Shown here one piece after another: positions 26,958-39,169 of a DNA stretch of 64,000 nucleotides (position 1 is its first letter; every line of letters begins with the position of its first letter). This stretch comes from Lobosporangium transversale (lineage: Eukaryota; Mortierellomycota; Mortierellomycetes; Mortierellales; Mortierellaceae), in the NCBI RefSeq assembly GCF_002105155.1, contig NW_019028979.1, positions 682,001 to 746,000 on the forward strand, given 5' to 3'. The position numbers and the translations under genes are program-made. The notes beneath the pieces are model-generated. The model did not search any database. It saw only the letters and a program-made list of their open reading frames with translations, and was not told the DNA's origin.

Positions 26958-28421
26958 TTAGAACGAAAACGGCTTGCTCATCAAGAATGCCTCATCACCA
27001 TAGCACCCAAGATCAAAGTCATGGTCCGGCACAACCCGGAATCCGCCAGTGTGCTCCCAGAAGGGCTTTGAGCCACACACGCTCACTAGAGCAATCTCTT
27101 TAAGGTTAGGAGCACCCTTGCGATGGGATCGCCCGCGACGTCCTTTATGACGGTGATGGCGGCGTGAATGAGGATCTGTCTGTTCATTATGTCCCTGTTC
27201 CCTACTCCGGTGATGGGGCTGCTGTTGCTCCTCGGTCTCCATGAAGTCCTGTCTTTGATTTTGCTTTTCGTCCACAGTATCGAGATCTTTATCGTCCTGA
27301 TCCTGGTCTTGATCACGACTAGGGGTCAAGGATTCTTCAAGAGCCTTCCACAACCTACGTGCCAAACCATGGCCTCGCCAATCTGGATGGATGGCGCAGT
27401 CGTGGATATAATACTTTTCCATCCATGGATCATGTTCGAAAGACTCCTCATCACTATCTGTATCGGTGATCTCCTGGATGTTATCTGTATCGTGATCTTC
27501 ATCTAATCGAATCTTTTTGGGTCTGGATAACATTTCCTCCTCAGAAGCAGGAGCAGCACTCTTCGAGGTTGTTGTTTCTGCCTGATTAGGTTTATCAGTC
27601 CAGCCACCGACACGGTGTAGTGTAACAGACTCACGGCTGAAGGGGTGTGAAAGTAAATAGCCAACAGGTTGTTCCCATTGAAACAGGACTGTCGTCATAT
27701 TGAGGTCATCATCGTCATGGGTATGGGCATGGGCATGACCATGGGCTTCCAAATTGTTGCTGCCTTTTGAGGTCTTGGTATTACCATCCTCGCTGCCTTT
27801 GCGGTTTGCATCAGCAGTAGTTGTAGCAGCTCGTGGATGGAGAAGGCCAGATGAGGAAGAGAACAAGGAGCTGTCCCTCATTTCCTCATCCTCATTATCT
27901 TCCTTTTCCACGATATCAGGGGTGCGGGCTCGAATAATACGCATTCCTTCCTCTAAAGTTGTGTCAGAATCAGTCGTAGTCGAAGTCGTTGTAGTTGTGA
28001 TATTTGATCCATCGGGTGCTGTCTCCGTAATTTCTACCACCGTAATACCATGGATCTCTTCATCTTCCTGTTGTGCCCCTTCATCCAGGCCCTCTTGAGC
28101 CCCTTGAGCATCACCTTTCGCTGCTTCCTGTCCTTGCTCTTGTTCGTCCACCTCCTTCTCGACCTGATGACTGTCCCATGTGGAAGTATCGTCGTTTGTG
28201 ACAACAGACGAAGTCACCATTGCAACAAAGTTACCTGCCGGATAGATATTGAGTTTAGACCGAAAGACCTCAGGGCTTTCATGAAACTTAGTCATACCCG
28301 GATAGGCACGTATTTGGATGTCATAGAGAGCATCCAGATGCTCTGGTCGAGCACGGACAATGGAAAAGGTGTTGATGGTCCTTGTATTGACATCCAAAGG
28401 AGGAGACCACGCACGAGACAT
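26958..28421 (-). CDS. GNAT-family N-acetyltransferase split by acidic low-complexity inserts
   Basis: Single exon of 487 residues. The N-terminus (IVRARPEHLDALYDIQIRAY, then YPAGNFVAMVT) reads as the first strand and helices of a GNAT fold. Core strands resume near 245 (VLFQWEQPVGYLLSHPF), and the acetyl-CoA motif A is CAIHPDWRGHGLARRLW (about 348-364), with the RxxGxA-type loop RGHGLA. The fold ends with IALVSVCGSKPFWEHTGGF, a typical GNAT C-terminal helix. Between these pieces lie inserts of roughly 165, 60 and 85 residues rich in Asp, Glu, Gln, Thr, His and Arg (for example HGHAHAHTHDDDD and RSRRHHRHKGRRGR-like stretches). Normal members are 150-200 residues. Substrate unknown; a nuclear role is possible given the basic stretch. 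The start ATG at 28421 is the first in frame. Confidence 0.8.
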   Translation of the reverse strand: MSRAWSPPLDVNTRTINTFSIVRARPEHLDALYDIQIRAYPGMTKFHESPEVFRSKLNIYPAGNFVAMVTSSVVTNDDTSTWDSHQVEKEVDEQEQGQEAAKGDAQGAQEGLDEGAQQEDEEIHGITVVEITETAPDGSNITTTTTSTTTDSDTTLEEGMRIIRARTPDIVEKEDNEDEEMRDSSLFSSSSGLLHPRAATTTADANRKGSEDGNTKTSKGSNNLEAHGHAHAHTHDDDDLNMTTVLFQWEQPVGYLLSHPFSRESVTLHRVGGWTDKPNQAETTTSKSAAPASEEEMLSRPKKIRLDEDHDTDNIQEITDTDSDEESFEHDPWMEKYYIHDCAIHPDWRGHGLARRLWKALEESLTPSRDQDQDQDDKDLDTVDEKQNQRQDFMETEEQQQPHHRSREQGHNEQTDPHSRRHHRHKGRRGRSHRKGAPNLKEIALVSVCGSKPFWEHTGGFRVVPDHDFDLGCYGDEAFLMSKPFSF

Positions 28422-28906
28422 TATCAATGAAGATGAAAGTGGAAAAAAGTGAGGGATTTGCTATATTTGTTCTTGATATTTGATAAATGGTTATGCCGAA
28501 ATGTCGGGTGTGGTTCGACTAAAAGAACGCAAAGCAAAGATGTGTGTGTGAGAAAAAAAAAAAAAAAAAAAAAAAAAGAGGCCAAGACAGATGTGAAACA
28601 AAAGATCCTAATCACGTGGTATAGTGCTAATACATTCCCAAAGTACACCTTTTTTTGAAAAAAAAAAAAAAAAAAAAAAAAATCGATTTTATTGATATTA
28701 TTCGTAACATTAATGATAAAAAAAGTGGTGAAGTGAAAATAGCAATGAAAAATGAGATCATTAGCATAGAATCAGCATCGATTAACGTTACTGAAAGACA
28801 CGCTGTGGTTGTAATTGTCATCATGATCGACATGTTAACGTATCAAACGTTGTACGAAAGGCACTTTGAAAAAATTAGTTTAGTATGGGATGACGATAAA
28901 GATGCA
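28422..28906. other. Intergenic between GNAT and double zinc-ribbon genes
   Basis: No gene seen. It contains the GNAT upstream region and the 3' flank of the next gene, with two A runs (about 28553-28577 and 28659-28682) standing about 80 bases apart. Confidence 0.45.
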
Positions 28907-31900
28907 CTAAAGAGTCTCGCGACATGCTTTCAGACACTCCATAAGTCCCTTAATTTGGCTGGTTAAGATCTGGCATTCTTTTGGGCTTTCTGACAACTCA
29001 AGAGCCAGACGATAAGTCTCGAGCTTCACAAGAATCGTCGCGATTGTCTTTTGCGTTGCCGCCACCAGAGCCTGCACCTCAGGCGAGAGAGGAGGAGGGG
29101 GAGCAGTTGGCGCACTGGTTTCACCTTGCTGTCCATTATGGGATGATCCCTGAGCATGGGTGTGACGATGACGATGATACTTTGGCTCCTGACGTTCGCT
29201 TTCAGATGCGTTGTCGGAGGGATTGGAGTAAGTTGACATCGGTCGAGCACCTGCAGGGGTGGAAGGTGGTGCTGGAGATCCTGGGACAGGAGGAAGAGAC
29301 CTATTTGAAAATTCGCTTCCTCTACGGATGATTTGCTGTTTTCTAGTCTCTTCATCCTCGGTAGGAGGCTTCTACATTAAAGTATGCAAAAATCAACTAA
29401 AGTCAGCTCTTTCGAAATCTACCCACACATCTCATCGCGTTATATCTTTCACTCTTTTCTACCTCTACATCCTCGTTCAAATGCTTTCCAAGCATCTGCT
29501 GTGTGGGTGCTGCAAAACTGGGCAAGCCAGCAGGCGGGAGGTTGATTGGGTTAGAGATGCGACCGAGAAGCTCACGTTGGGTGCGACCCTGGAATGGAGC
29601 TGGGATGGGTGACGATACAGCCTTATTTGGAGGTGAAGCGATGCCGGTAACGCTTTGGTGCTGAGGAGGGGCAACTGGTGATGGCACTTGAGGCGGTGAA
29701 GGAAAAGCAGCGAGGGCTGCGGGCTGTGATGCAGCATTGCTGGGTGGTGCTGGTTTGGGTAGAGTAGATGTTGAATTTGCGGTAGCAGCACCAGATGCAG
29801 TTGTAGTCGCAGCAGGAGTAGCAGTACTATTTGTACTAGAGGACACAATGGTATATTTCCCTTGCTCCAAATCCTGCTCTCGTTGGAAAAAAGTCTCACA
29901 AATAACACAGTACTCCTTCTTCTCACGACTTCTCAATAACAGTACCTGTTAATAAAAAGGAAGGACGATGCAAATCTTGTTAAGTGTTTACTTTTTTTTT
30001 TTTTTTTTTTTTTTCTCAAATTCTTAGAGGATGAATGTTTTCAAAACTTACACCATGACATGAAGGATTAGGACATGGATCCTGTAACATGGCCCAACCT
30101 TGTAACATCTTTTGTCCGATAAGCTGTGATGCACGCTCGCTCTGTTCCCGCCTGAGGTTACGTTCTTTGATCTCTTCTTCCGTAGGCTTATAGACCTCCT
30201 CTGCTGCATCCTCGAAATCATCATCACTCTCTGCACCCTTGTCATCTTCACCCCCATCCCCTGAGGTTGAAGACTGTTGATGCTCCTGCTTCTGATCCTG
30301 ATTCTCACCCTGAGTTGGTCCCTCTGTAGAATTTTGGTGTAGCTCAGAAATCTCAGGTTTATATTCCTGAACAAACTCGGCTGCGACTTTTGATGATTCA
30401 ACATCCGATGTATTTGTTATAGGGCCAATAGCCTCCGCTTTGACGATGCTCTCTTCCCCATCAGTTGATAGTTCATTTGCTGATTCCTGCCTCTCTGCGG
30501 TGGCAGCGGTAGAGTTCATCTCTGTCTCTGGGGTACTAGCAGATGAAGATGTTTGAGCAGGAGGGCTAGGGAAGGAAGGCGGAGTTGAGCTGGGGCCAGG
30601 AAGTGCTGGCAATGGTGTCGAGGGAGGCAGAATATTGCCTGAGAGAATTATGGACGATTGAGGAGAACGTCGCATGTCTCTTGGTACAGGCTGAGTGAAA
30701 TGAGTACTAGCCGGGGGAGGAGACAAGGGAAGGGAAGGAGGTTGTCCTGGAGGCCGAGGAATGTTGGGTTTGGAGGATAATGAACCCAATGCTGATTTTA
30801 TCACTCCAGAAGGAGGAGGTGTGGTAGGTGGCGCGGGTAGAGATGTGGATGAGCGAGGAGGAGGTGTAGAAGGGGGTGCAGGTCCAGATCCTCCAATGTT
30901 GCGGTTGCCAACAGGACGCAAGGGCCTGCGTGCCTCCGCCATGGGCTCCAACGCGGACACGCGATGATTCTGTGGAGAGGTTGAGCGTGGACCAGAGGGC
31001 GGCGCAGGCAAAGCCGTGGTTGGCGCAGGTGTGGACAAGGTGTGTACGGCTGGTAACGGTGATGGTGATGAGGGTGAGATAGATGATGCCGTCTGGGACA
31101 GGATCTGTCCATCTGATTGTGGACTTGCCTGGGTCTGGTTCGCTTCCACGGAATCAACAGGTGGGTTCAGCTGGCAGTTTACACAGATCTGGCTGGTAGC
31201 CTCCCGATTGCACATCAATGGTGTCTAAATAAGTTTACAGTTAAAGGATTGGTAATGGAGTTTTAGACAGCGGATCAATAGTTTAGGGATACGTCTTTTT
31301 GAATTCTACTCCTCTTTTCCTCTCGCAATTCACATTTATCATGTTTGGCTTGGCTCATTCGAGATCATTGAAAACATGGTTAAGAGAGTGCAAGGGATTT
31401 GTCCAGGTATATTGAACTAGACGCATGAGAGCCATATTTAAAAGTTCATGAAAGAGCAATGGCTAGATACTACTAGATTATGTTTATGCTTATGTTGTTT
31501 TGAGGCTGGTGTTATGCAAAGTGACGGCATCACATGGAACGATGGCACCCATTAGCCCCATTAGCCCCATTAGCCCGATTTAGCTTTCATTTCTCCACAG
31601 CTTGTTATAAACCCCATTCTTCAACTTACATTGCAGTCCGGGCAACCGTCATTGAGCATTGCCTACATGTTCATGTAAAGTTGTAAAATGTATATATATA
31701 TATTTAGAACCTTGACATTGATCTTGTTGATCTTGTTGATCTTGTTATTATTGTTGTTGTTTGTGACTACATTAAAAAGTCGAAAGATCATTACCCATCC
31801 TTGGAGCATATATGTTCCCATTGCAGCTGAGACTTTGTCCATATCCATGATCTTTACAGCCTGTTTGTTGATTACGTTAGGAGAAGCATGTGTCGAGACA

Positions 31901-31932
31901 TTAGTGTTATCAATATCTGTTTCAGTGGCCAT
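28907..31932 (-). CDS. Large protein with two ZNRD2/autoantigen-p27-type zinc ribbons
   Basis: Five exons, 31932-31795, 31662-31630, 31224-30052, 29945-29463 and 29371-28907, close to 763 residues; exon 2 is a 33-base microexon. Module 1 (about 34-78) reads MGTYMLQGW, AMLNDGCPDCN, TPLMCN, ICVNCQ. Module 2 (about 415-470) reads IGQKMLQGWAMLQDPCPNPSC, then KKEYCVICETFF. Both match the Sjogren autoantigen p27 (ZNRD2) ribbon, where CxxC pairs bind zinc. The linker of about 330 residues is Pro/Ser-rich then acidic, and the last 60 residues form helices (SPEVQALVAATQKTIATIL, LMECLKACRETL) resembling the ZNRD2 C-terminus. ZNRD2 proteins are about 200 residues with one ribbon. A cell-division or microtubule link is known only loosely for the human protein. 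The exon 4 donor could be six bases earlier (29469). Confidence 0.8.
31548..31574 (+). repeat. Three copies of a 9-base tandem repeat (CCCATTAGC)
   Basis: Three contiguous perfect copies within the intron between exons 2 and 3 of the double zinc-ribbon gene. Too short to suggest function. Confidence 0.8.
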
Positions 31933-32781
31933 AAGGTTGTCAGGCTATAGCGAAGAAAATAATAACAACTAAGATAAGATTGAGAGAATAGATGAAAAGT
32001 GAGCAAGGAAGGATGTGAGGGTGCGAGAGTGGAGGAAAGAATGGAATAGGATAGAATGAAATGTGATGAGAAGGGATCTGTGATGACAAGACAATGGATA
32101 AAAACAAAAAAAAAAAAATGTATATGTAGAAAACGTTGGAGACTGATTTTTGTGACACAGGAGGCCTTGACTCTAAAATAGCCTTTGCTTACACAACCTA
32201 CTGCAGTTGGCTCTAGTTTTAGGAAACAAGCATAAGCTCTCATCTCCTCCTGTGGGTCATGCAGTGTATGAAGTCCAGTCGCATACCTGGACCTTGTCTC
32301 GACTTGGCCATAATTGCCGTCTTTTAACCAAGGAAAACAAGGCTCTCTCTGTTTTTCTTTATATGAATGAACCTTCTTTCTGTTTTTTGCTAGACTGCTA
32401 CACAACTGGGACTAACTCACTGTTTGTGCCAGGCTGCTTTAATATTTGACAGATATCCACAATCTCGTTCTTGCTCCGCTCGTTGTTTTCCTTCCTCTTC
32501 ATCTCTTTCCGTCTTTGGGCTCACGAATGCCTCTTTTTTTGACTGCTGACCCAAAGATAAAAGTCTTTTTTTTTTGTAAATGACTATCATCTAGATTTAA
32601 TATATAATAAATAAATAGGGCTTTTATTACATTTTTACAAAAAAAATAATAGACAAAAATGACGCGACAAATCTTACAAAACAACCTGATGCAACTCTCA
32701 TGAATGAAATATGTAAATGTTTATATACATTGTCTATATTTTGACCAAAAACAAAACTTCACAGCAAACGCAATTTATGGA
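31933..32781. other. Intergenic upstream of the double zinc-ribbon gene
   Basis: No gene supported. On the minus strand the first 150 bases upstream of the start are pyrimidine-rich, as for neighbouring genes. The rest is AT-rich and includes the 3' flank of the Gln-rich gene. Confidence 0.45.
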
Positions 32782-33774
32782 TTAACGGACAGAAACAAAT
32801 CGTTGTTGTTTTTGTTGCTGCTGGTACCAGCCAGGCATAGCTGTAGACATGTTGTAATCTGGGACCATTCCAATGGAGGACATATTCATATGAGGTACGG
32901 CAGAATACATTCCCATTGAGGGATTTACCACCATCTCTCGTTGACCATTCAAATGAAGTGAAGGTTCGACGGGGTTAAACATCATATCATCAAACAGATA
33001 AGGCTGTTGCTGTTGCTGCATCTCATGCATATGATACATTTGTTGTTGTTGGAATGACCAATCTAACATGACAGCCTCTCGAGCCTCAGAGGAAAGAGAA
33101 GGATCCATCGCCGCCATAATAGACATATCAGACCCAGTATAAGACCCTGCAATGCCACTGGAGTGGGTTGAGTCCATAGAACTGACGGAGCTGACTGAAC
33201 CTTGCCGGGGCTTTGTACTTGCTCCAATGTTGGCATTTACACTGGATGGAAGCTGAACAGCAGTTTTACTTGTAGGGTCCACAATGGCGACTGCCTTAGA
33301 AACCGTTGGGATATGCTGAGGTGCTGAAGAAGGAAGAGGAGATGGAGGAGGTCCGTTTGTAATAGCTGTACGAGATGAATGAGATGGGGACGACAGTAAT
33401 AGCGGAGATGTGGGTAAAGATAAGGAAGGACCACGGGCATGGTTCTGTTGCCGCCACCCAATGCCGCTCTTTGAATTAGCCAAAGCAGATTCAAGTTTCA
33501 TTTCAGCAACCTGCATGGGAAATAATAGTGAGAACATTAGTACCTTAGTACCTTAGTATAGAAGGCAAGCATTGAGTACCAAAGGCCCTTGGTTTAAATT
33601 GCACTCAACCCATAAAGGCGCGAGACATACCTCTTTCGCCGTCAGACTCGGACAAAAATCAAGATCGTCGTCAAAGCATTTGGCAGCTTCTTGGCTTTGA
33701 AGGAACTGCTGAAGATACATGGTTTGATGGAGTGAAGTTGGGTAAGCTGGATAGGTAGAGTGGTAGTCGTGCAT
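32782..33774 (-). CDS. Gln/Ser-rich protein of unknown function
   Basis: Two exons, 33774-33631 and 33510-32782, close to 290 residues. A conserved-looking acidic/aromatic motif, KCFDDDLDFCPSLTAKEVAE, straddles the intron and continues into a short helix (MKLESALANSKSGIGW). Ser/Pro-rich sequence follows, then a Met/Gln-rich C-terminal half (FQQQQMYHMHEMQQQQQ, MSTAMPGWYQQQQKQQ). The composition suggests a disordered regulator, perhaps transcriptional or RNA-binding by a short motif, but no domain is recognisable. The frame, phase-0 splice with GTATGT donor and compositional continuity support a real gene. I do not assign a function. Confidence 0.65.
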
Positions 33775-34500
33775 GGTTGTTTAATTTTGAATGGCACAAT
33801 TGTTCTTAATGAAAAGAGAGGAGAATAAGAGAGTGAGGAGAAGAGGGATAGAAAGTACAAAAGATTGAGAGTTTGAAGGAACGCTTATTTATTATTCGTG
33901 CTATCGTATGTATGTGAAGAGAGTAAGACCAGAGATCGATAAGATCAGAATGGAATATGCTTCTATGAAAGACCCTTTATATACGTTTTACAGAGATGTT
34001 TCGAGAACTGTCTACGTGTGTATGGGAACAACATGTGGACAAAGCATATCTTTATTTCTGGCAAATGGTCCTTTTCTTGGATGACAGTGCCCCACACTGT
34101 TTCATCATTCAATAAGCGTCATGGATTCCATTGCTTGACAAATCCCATTGGTTCGACTTTTGAATACACTAAATCACAAAAGCGGCCTATGACGCTGCTC
34201 ACTATTTTTCTTTTTTTTTTTTACTCAGAAACAAATCAGCGACAGATGATGAGAAAACACCCTTGAGAACTAAAAAGCTGAGCGTACTCATCTTGGGATC
34301 CCGAGAATTAAACTATTAAGGTTTTGGCTAGCAGATCTTTTCAAGTCACCATTAGAGATGTCATCGCAATTATATCATCTGTGAAAAAGATAAAAATACA
34401 AATATTCAGGAAATTATAGATTTTATTCTTTATTGAGAAAGAAAGGTGAATGCTTCAGTATATTTGTTTTCCTCTCCTTTCAAGAGGTGATTAAGAGTAT
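33775..34500. other. Intergenic between aldolase 3' end and Gln-rich gene
   Basis: No gene seen. It carries the promoter of the Gln-rich gene at the left and AT-rich 3' flank of the aldolase gene at the right. Small frames here have no recognisable content. Confidence 0.4.
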
Positions 34501-36065
34501 TTACAAGCGGTCAACGTTGCCAAGATCCTTGCAAGCAATCTTGACACGTTCGGCCATGGTCTTTTCACCCTCGCGGACCCAAACGCGAGGATCGTAGACT
34601 TTCTTGTTGGGCTTGTTGGGGCCCTCGGGGTTGCCAACCTGAGCCTGAAGGTAATCCTATATATTTTATGATAACGAATGAAGTTAGACGCATATTAGCA
34701 TACATGTAAGATTAGAGAACAACAGGGTGCAAACGAGATCAGAGTTGCTTTTACCTTCTTCTTCTCGTAAAAGTCCTTGATGCCCTTCCAGTAAGCCCAT
34801 TGGGTATCTATTCGAAGAAAAAAAAGGACGGCAAATTAGATTCCACACGTTCTGTCAAATTGGAATGAATCTGAATAGTAAAAATAATTGGGCACATCTT
34901 AACACCAAAACATTTGTATAATGAGCGAGGACACCAAACAGCCATGTTTTTCAGAGCCATGTCTCTCCCCCCATTGTATACATATATGGTTCGATCATCT
35001 CATATACCACATACCAGTGTCAACATTCATCTTAACGACACCGTTCTTGACAGCGGTCTTGATCTCCTCCTCAGTTGAACCGGAACCTCCGTGGAAGACG
35101 AACCAGACGGGCTTGTCGGTCTCGAGCTTGAGCTGCTCCTTCACATAGGCCTGATGTTTGCCGAGAAGCTCAGGGTGGAGCTTGACGTTACCAGGGGCAT
35201 AGACTCCGTGGACGTTACCGAAGCCGGCGGCAATCGAGAACAAGGAAGTGATCTTGGAGAAGGCATTGTAGATATCGAGAATATCTTGGGGCTGGGTGTA
35301 GAGTGAAGCATTGTCAACGCCCGAGTTATCAACACCATCCTCCTCACCTCCAGTGATACCAATCTCCATCTCGAGGTGGCAATTGATCTTGGCCATGCGC
35401 TCAAGATACTTGACACAAATTTCGATGTTTTCCTCCTTGCTCTCTTCTGAGAGATCAAGCATATGGGACGAGAAAAGGGGCTCGCCGTGCTTGGCAAAGT
35501 ATTCCTCATCAGCAGCCAACATACCATCGAACCAAGGGAGAAGCTTCTTAGCGCAGTGGTCCGAATGCAGGATAACGGGAATGCCATAGGCCTTAGCAAC
35601 AGTGCGGACGTGATGGGCACCTGCAATAGCTCCCAAAATGGAAGCTTGCTCGTCCTTGTTGGAAATGCCCTTTCCAGCAAAGTAGGCAGCACCTCCATTA
35701 GAGAACTGGATGATAATAGGGGACTTTGCGTCACGAGCAGCCTCTATAAAGATGTAGCACAATATGTGTATAAAAAAGATAAAAAAAAACGCGTTCTCTT
35801 AGTGACAAGACGAGACAAACCCGGTTCCTGAGTTGCACATTTCACTTTGTCATTCAGTTGCGAATGAGCAATTAATTCACACGCCTTTTTTTTTTTTATT
35901 CTTATTAAAAAAAACGAATATATTACCAAGAGCAGCGTTGACCGTGGAGGAGGATGTGCAGTTGATGGCGGGGATGGCGAATCCGTGCTTGGAAGCATAG
36001 GCAAAAACCTTGTGGACATTGTCGCCGGTGATGACGCCGGCAGGGACGATATCGAGAAGACCCAT
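34501..36065 (-). CDS. FBA1: Class II fructose-bisphosphate aldolase
   Basis: Glycolytic and gluconeogenic zinc enzyme that interconverts fructose-1,6-bisphosphate with dihydroxyacetone phosphate and glyceraldehyde-3-phosphate in the cytosol. Four exons, 36065-35927, 35743-35015, 34807-34755 and 34656-34501, close to 358 residues, matching yeast Fba1 (about 359). The start is MGLLDIVPAGVITGDNV. Zinc and substrate motifs are present: HSDHCAKK (zinc His), EIGITGGEEDGVD, GFGNVHGVYAPG and KLHPE (second His region), FHGGSGS (third His), NVDTDTQWAY. The C-terminus WVREGEKTMAERVKIACKD is standard. All expected residues are intact. Strong codon preference (C-ending codons) fits high expression, as in eEF1B gamma and eL34. 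The leader is a pyrimidine tract on this strand. Confidence 0.97.
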
Positions 36066-36676
36066 GGTTATTTGACTGGTGGTGTTTGTAATAGAAGAAA
36101 GAAGTGTAGTTGATGTGTGTGGGAAAAAGAAAGAAAAGAAAGAGAAGGAAAAGAAAAGAAGAAAAAGAGGGACAGGCGGTGTGTGAAACGGCAGTACGAC
36201 CCATAAATGCACAGTCCTCTGGAGCATCATGTTTGAATTAATTTCATGGCAACAGAAAGGAATGCAGATAAACGGATCGACCATCGGAAGACATTCTCTG
36301 TCCCCGGATCAAAGAATCCCAATTTCTATTTTCAGGCACTTCAAAGTTTATTGTCACCCCAATAATCCCAATTATATATGTGCATGTATACTTTGGCTCA
36401 CGTCACTTGGAACCTCAGATGAACGAATAATGAGAGCACATGCGGGGAAACCAGGAAACAAATTGGGGTAAAAAACGCACACAATAAAAAATCATTGTAA
36501 CACGATTCAACAAATTGACCATAACCTGACTGGTCCCAGGTCTCCTCGTCTACTTTATTTACGTATACATACTCGTTCATGGAGTCAAATTATTTAAACA
36601 CATTTATATAATACTTATTACATATACAAAAAAGGGCACATAGCTGGAAGATAAACGTGGGTAAAACAGGATATAC

Positions 36677-36707
<31 letters not shown>

Positions 36708-36825
36708 CGAAAAGACGAATATGGAGACAATAAAAAGAATGCATTCAATGGGCACCAAATAACGACTGTTGACATATGACGAATAGTGAGCGTGCGAAAA
36801 TAAAGGGATAGTAGATAGAAACGAG
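36066..36825. other. Intergenic between aldolase and nucleotidyltransferase genes
   Basis: No gene supported. It holds the aldolase promoter (pyrimidine-rich leader near 36090-36180 on the minus strand) and the 3' flank of the nucleotidyltransferase gene, with an A run near 36680-36707. Confidence 0.45.
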
Positions 36826-39136
36826 TTAACCCTGTTTGCGTGTCGCACCGGCTACTGCAGAATCAACTCGGGAACCTGCTTCTTCAATTCCTGTAGCTAC
36901 AGCCATTGACTTTGATTTAGTATGTTCTGTCACCTCCTGTTTGAAATTTTGGTGGTTGCTACGTGGTTCTCCTCTGTTTGAATTAGTTGACCACAAAACG
37001 TTTCTTTTACCGCTCTTCTTCTTCTTACTACTTTCACCACCATTCGTTTCCTGAGTGCTAGAACGCGTCAATTGATGGTCATCTGATTTCTTGACGATGT
37101 TGGCAATATCAGCAAGACACAACTCCACAGTTGCCCGAGGCCCTTTGCTTCCCTGAGTACCATCTCGATCATATCCGCTCGAACGGCCGTTCTTTTGTTC
37201 AGTATGCCCTTTTTTAGGTCCATCCCTAGATTGACTTCTGCCTGATGTCTTGGACTTGTTCAGACTAGTGATTGAGGGTACAGTCTTTGTTGGAGTTACT
37301 TTTTCGCCATTTTTTGCCGAAGTGTTGGGTGCTGTATTTTCATCGTGCGCTCTTATCTTTTCCTTTTGAATACGGTTTTGCCCATAGCTGTCGATATTGG
37401 CGGCATTCTCCATAACCTCCTTGTTTCGGCTGTTCTTATTGCGGACATAAGGAACGGTATCCGCTTCCTCAATTATAGGAGTGGTAACGACATTGTTGTA
37501 TTCAACATTGGTGGATCTGGAAAAGTTGGCTGCATTCGTGGTTGCCAAGTGCGGGGCCGTATCTTTCAAACAGTACGCAGAATTAGATCGTTGTCGTTTT
37601 TCATGGCTACCCCGTTCATGCTGTCCATCTACAGGATGAAAAGGGCTTGCTGCATGCGGAAACTGTGATGAATCCATGTATCGGTTTTTGTGTATCGCTT
37701 CTGCCTCATGCTTACGATAACCATTAGGTTTATGATGCTGACCATCAAATCCGCCAACGTATCGCCTACCGGTCGCAGTATGGTTATTGACTAAAAACCC
37801 TCCATGACCCCCTGTTCGATGGTAAGCGTTACGGTTGTGGTAATAGCGTGGCGGGAAAACCCATTGTTCACAGACTTGGTCCAAGCTCCCGCCATTGTTG
37901 AGGATGTCGAGCGCTCTTCTAAACTCTTGCTTCAACCCTTTACTACTGGCCATGTCGCATGAATTCCCAAGATTTCGTGATGTGTCGAAAGGCTCCTCAA
38001 CACATAGCAGCCTATAGTGCTTCCCTGGAAGGTGCCAGTCCTTTGATTCTTTGGTCAAGTAACATGCATGGCGCACGGAGACAACATGATGATCATAGTC
38101 AAACTCGATCGCAAATCTACCATTGTACCAATGGCAAAGTCTGTAAGCAAACATGGAAATTACATAAATTACATTCAAATATTGAGTATTGATTGTTTGT
38201 CAGACTATGGATCCATACCTTCGAAAAAATGCATAAAGAAGCCCCCCCAACGATTCTTTGTTGGCTTGACCAAAGCCTTCTAGTCGGTCAATATCGCTAA
38301 AAAACGAAGTATTGTTTCCATTGATAACCTGATTGTCTGGCGAGAGTTCATGGGGCATATCATGTAGGGAGGGTAAGATAGGTGGCGACCGCATCTGCAA
38401 AAAATTGATCACCATGCATATCCATGTATACGTCGATATTGTTCCACCATTGGCTTTTCAAAAAATGTCAAAGTCAATAAATAAATACAAACAAAGGATA
38501 AGTTAATATGACTGCCTATTACCAAAGAATGGATTGTCAGCTCAGTTGGATTGTCAACTCCAAAGACTTGGTATACCTGCATCATTGAGTACCCTTTTCC
38601 GTGCCCAGTGCTTGATGATCATAGCAAAAGGACGCACTCGACGGTCGATCGCCACATATGTCTTGACCATTCTTGAGTTCATGATACCCAGTTGAGTGTT
38701 AATGTTCATGTCGCAAGAGAGTTGTCTAACCAGGATTTCAATATAATGTAGGACTAGATCAGCAACGTATGCAAAAATATATATTCACAAGATTCAACAA
38801 GACATTACTCAGTTGGTTATATACAATTCAGGGTCCCAGAGTTTGACAATGGGCACTTTCGCTCCAAGCACACAGAAAACGTTTTCCATGGCATGTTTTC
38901 GAAACACATCCGCCAACATTTCGACACCCTGAAGTCCAAGCCATGAGGTAAGGATACAAATATCTACGTCACTTGAATTCGTCCCTAGATCATTGACAGT
39001 TGATCTATGGGGTTTGACAAAAATATGTAGAAGAAAAAGACATTTAATATCAAAATGCGAGTTCGTTCACAGATATATATAAAGCTCATTCTGCCAGATG
39101 GTATTCTTCAATTTACAACAATAACATATCACCGTA

Positions 39137-39169
<33 letters not shown>

